Source: Globodera rostochiensis (Eukaryota > Nematoda > Chromadorea > Rhabditida > Heteroderidae). From it: a DNA stretch of 64,000 nt. The stretch is from positions 2,680,031-2,744,030 of the forward strand of contig JAEVLN010000008.1 in NCBI GenBank assembly GCA_018350325.1. Direction: 5' to 3'. The position numbers and the translations under genes are program-made. Every line of letters begins with the position of its first letter. Positions within the stretch are counted from its first letter, which is position 1. A model generated the notes under the pieces. It ran no database searches, was not told where the DNA came from, and saw only the letters and a program-made list of their open reading frames with translations. Of the stretch, positions 62,761 through 64,000 are shown one piece after another.

Positions 62761-62879
62761 TTGCGAGAATGTGACCAAGCTGTTGCTGTGTTGGGTGGAC
62801 GGACGGCGGATGTTGGGGGAATGAAACAAAGTGAAGAAAAATGGCGTAAATATTTTCGTTCCCCCATTTTATGGAGAGG

Positions 62880-62935
62880 AAAGTCGTAAACAACTCAACA
62901 AAATGTAGGGGGGGGGGGTAAGGGAGGGGGGGAAA

Positions 62936-62972
<37 letters not shown>

Positions 62973-64000
62973 AGGGGGGGGGGGGGAAAGGGATGTGAGA
63001 GAAAGGCGATAAACTGTAAACAAAAAAATAGAAAGCGTTCGTTCTTTGCTGGAAAAGGACGGCTTGGAAGTCCCTCAAAACCGGAAAACCGGCAATTGGG
63101 CCCCCGAGACTCGAGACATAACGGCGCCATCGAACGTAAACCGAGACCGATTAAGGAAAAGCGAAGGGCCGAAGATAATGGGGAGGGGTATCATTTGGCC
63201 TCTTTAGGAATATAATTGGACCCTCACGCAATTTGTAAACGCTAAAAGCCTTCCGGCCACTTACATACTCCGAAAATGCTTCTGCAGCCTATCACACGCT
63301 TTAAACACTTTCATTCATTAACATTAATTGGCATTTCGGGGGGGGGGGGGGGGGGGGGGGGGGGGCTGAATAAATCGATTCTAACGCCTCGCCGAGATCA
63401 TTCTTTCCCTCATTCACTTCCAATTTTGTTCCCTAAAATAAAATTGAAACAGCTTCCTTTTGCAAATTCCTTCAAGGCTTTTCTTCTTCCATTTGTCCCG
63501 ACAGCGCCCGCCTTTTCCATTCTGCGAAAAGCCCCCGCCCCTTCCAATTCCAATTGGAGTTTGGGGGGGGGGGGGGTCAAAACCCCCCTAAAGGGAAAAG
63601 GGCTTTAGCACAATGATATGCACATCGGCTAATAGGCTTTTCGACCTGTTTTCGGAAGAATGAGAAAAGGGGCGAGGGACGGGTGGACGGGCTAACAAAT
63701 AAGCCTTAAGCCTATCCCCGGTCCCACCCATCCGCCCCAACGCCTTTCTCCGCAGCTACAAACAAAACACCGGCTCTTCCAATTTACCCTCCAATAGCAT
63801 CTGGTGCTTCTTCTAAACGCAACAAAGTCTTTAATAGCCATCAAATTTTGGATGTTGAACCTCCGGGGCCTATTGGTGATCGATCGCTTGCCTTCCCGCT
63901 TCTGGCGGTTTAGTCATTTCTGGCCCATTTATCTCCTACTGATTCCCTCCACTAGCAGCAGACAGTGCCATTCTTATACCTAATGCCGTGGTGAATATCG
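62880..64000. other. G-tract-rich flank without recognisable gene
   Basis: Contains a 36-nt G run (62936-62971) with interrupted G runs on both sides, a 28-nt G run (63338-63365) and a 12-13 nt run near 63562. The last 400 bp are ordinary-looking, with no identifiable exon. May hold the 5' end of galectin. Confidence 0.6.

Noticed and set aside
60430..62867. A 700-800 residue repeat protein (W-P-M-V-G-K-L-L-Q type)
   Set aside because: Open in all three frames because unit length is 1 mod 3 and stop-free; it lies wholly in galectin intron 1 between phase-compatible exons.

Overview
The window is nuclear DNA of a nematode, most likely a plant-parasitic tylenchid close to the cyst nematodes. 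The case rests on: short introns with TTTCAG/TTTTAG acceptors; several start codons lying 4-16 nt after an acceptor-like TTTCAG/TTACAG (spliced-leader style); a nematode-type nuclear receptor and a two-domain galectin; and at least four introns that only make sense as GC-AG, a class reported as frequent in Globodera. The genus is an inference. Almost every gene is split into many small exons, so coordinates below are gene spans from predicted start to stop, and exon borders were read by eye.

Layout. 133-7131 (-) is a ZEB/ZAG-1 zinc-finger homeodomain repressor. About 7.1-17.4 kb is gene-poor and full of poly(dG)/poly(dC) tracts and homopurine/homopyrimidine minisatellites. 17.4-19.3 (-) nuclear hormone receptor; 19.9-20.9 (-) OSTF1-like SH3/ankyrin protein; 21.5-22.5 (-) BORCS5/SAM-4; 22.8-23.7 (+) a BED zinc finger that appears fused in frame to a GTP cyclohydrolase feedback regulatory (GFRP) domain; 24.1-29.4 (-) glycine decarboxylase; 30.0-32.6 (+) 4CL-like acyl-CoA ligase; 33.3-36.4 (+) unrecognised secreted protein; 36.7-38.8 (+) RBM28/Nop4; 39.0-43.3 (-) GPCPD1 glycerophosphodiesterase; 44.1-47.0 (-) DDX24 helicase; 47.4-48.2 foldback element with a second small element nested inside; 49.2-51.0 (+) matrix metalloproteinase; 51.6-52.4 (+) TIMP; 52.9-56.9 (+) three secreted glycine-rich proteins; 57.0-57.8 (-) small membrane protein; 58.6-62.7 (-) tandem-CRD galectin; the rest is G-tract DNA without a recognisable gene.

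The most striking pattern is not a gene. At least seven introns in six unrelated genes carry a private tandem array (units of 24-61 bp, 2-60+ copies) that starts at or within tens of bases of the 5' splice site. In two cases the repeat unit contains the splice donor itself. This looks like a recurrent process that builds minisatellites from donor-proximal intron sequence. Functional links in the window are modest: an MMP sits directly upstream of a TIMP on the same strand, glycine-rich secreted genes form a tandem cluster with the same exon design, and GLDC and the acyl-CoA ligase share a 640-bp divergent intergenic region.
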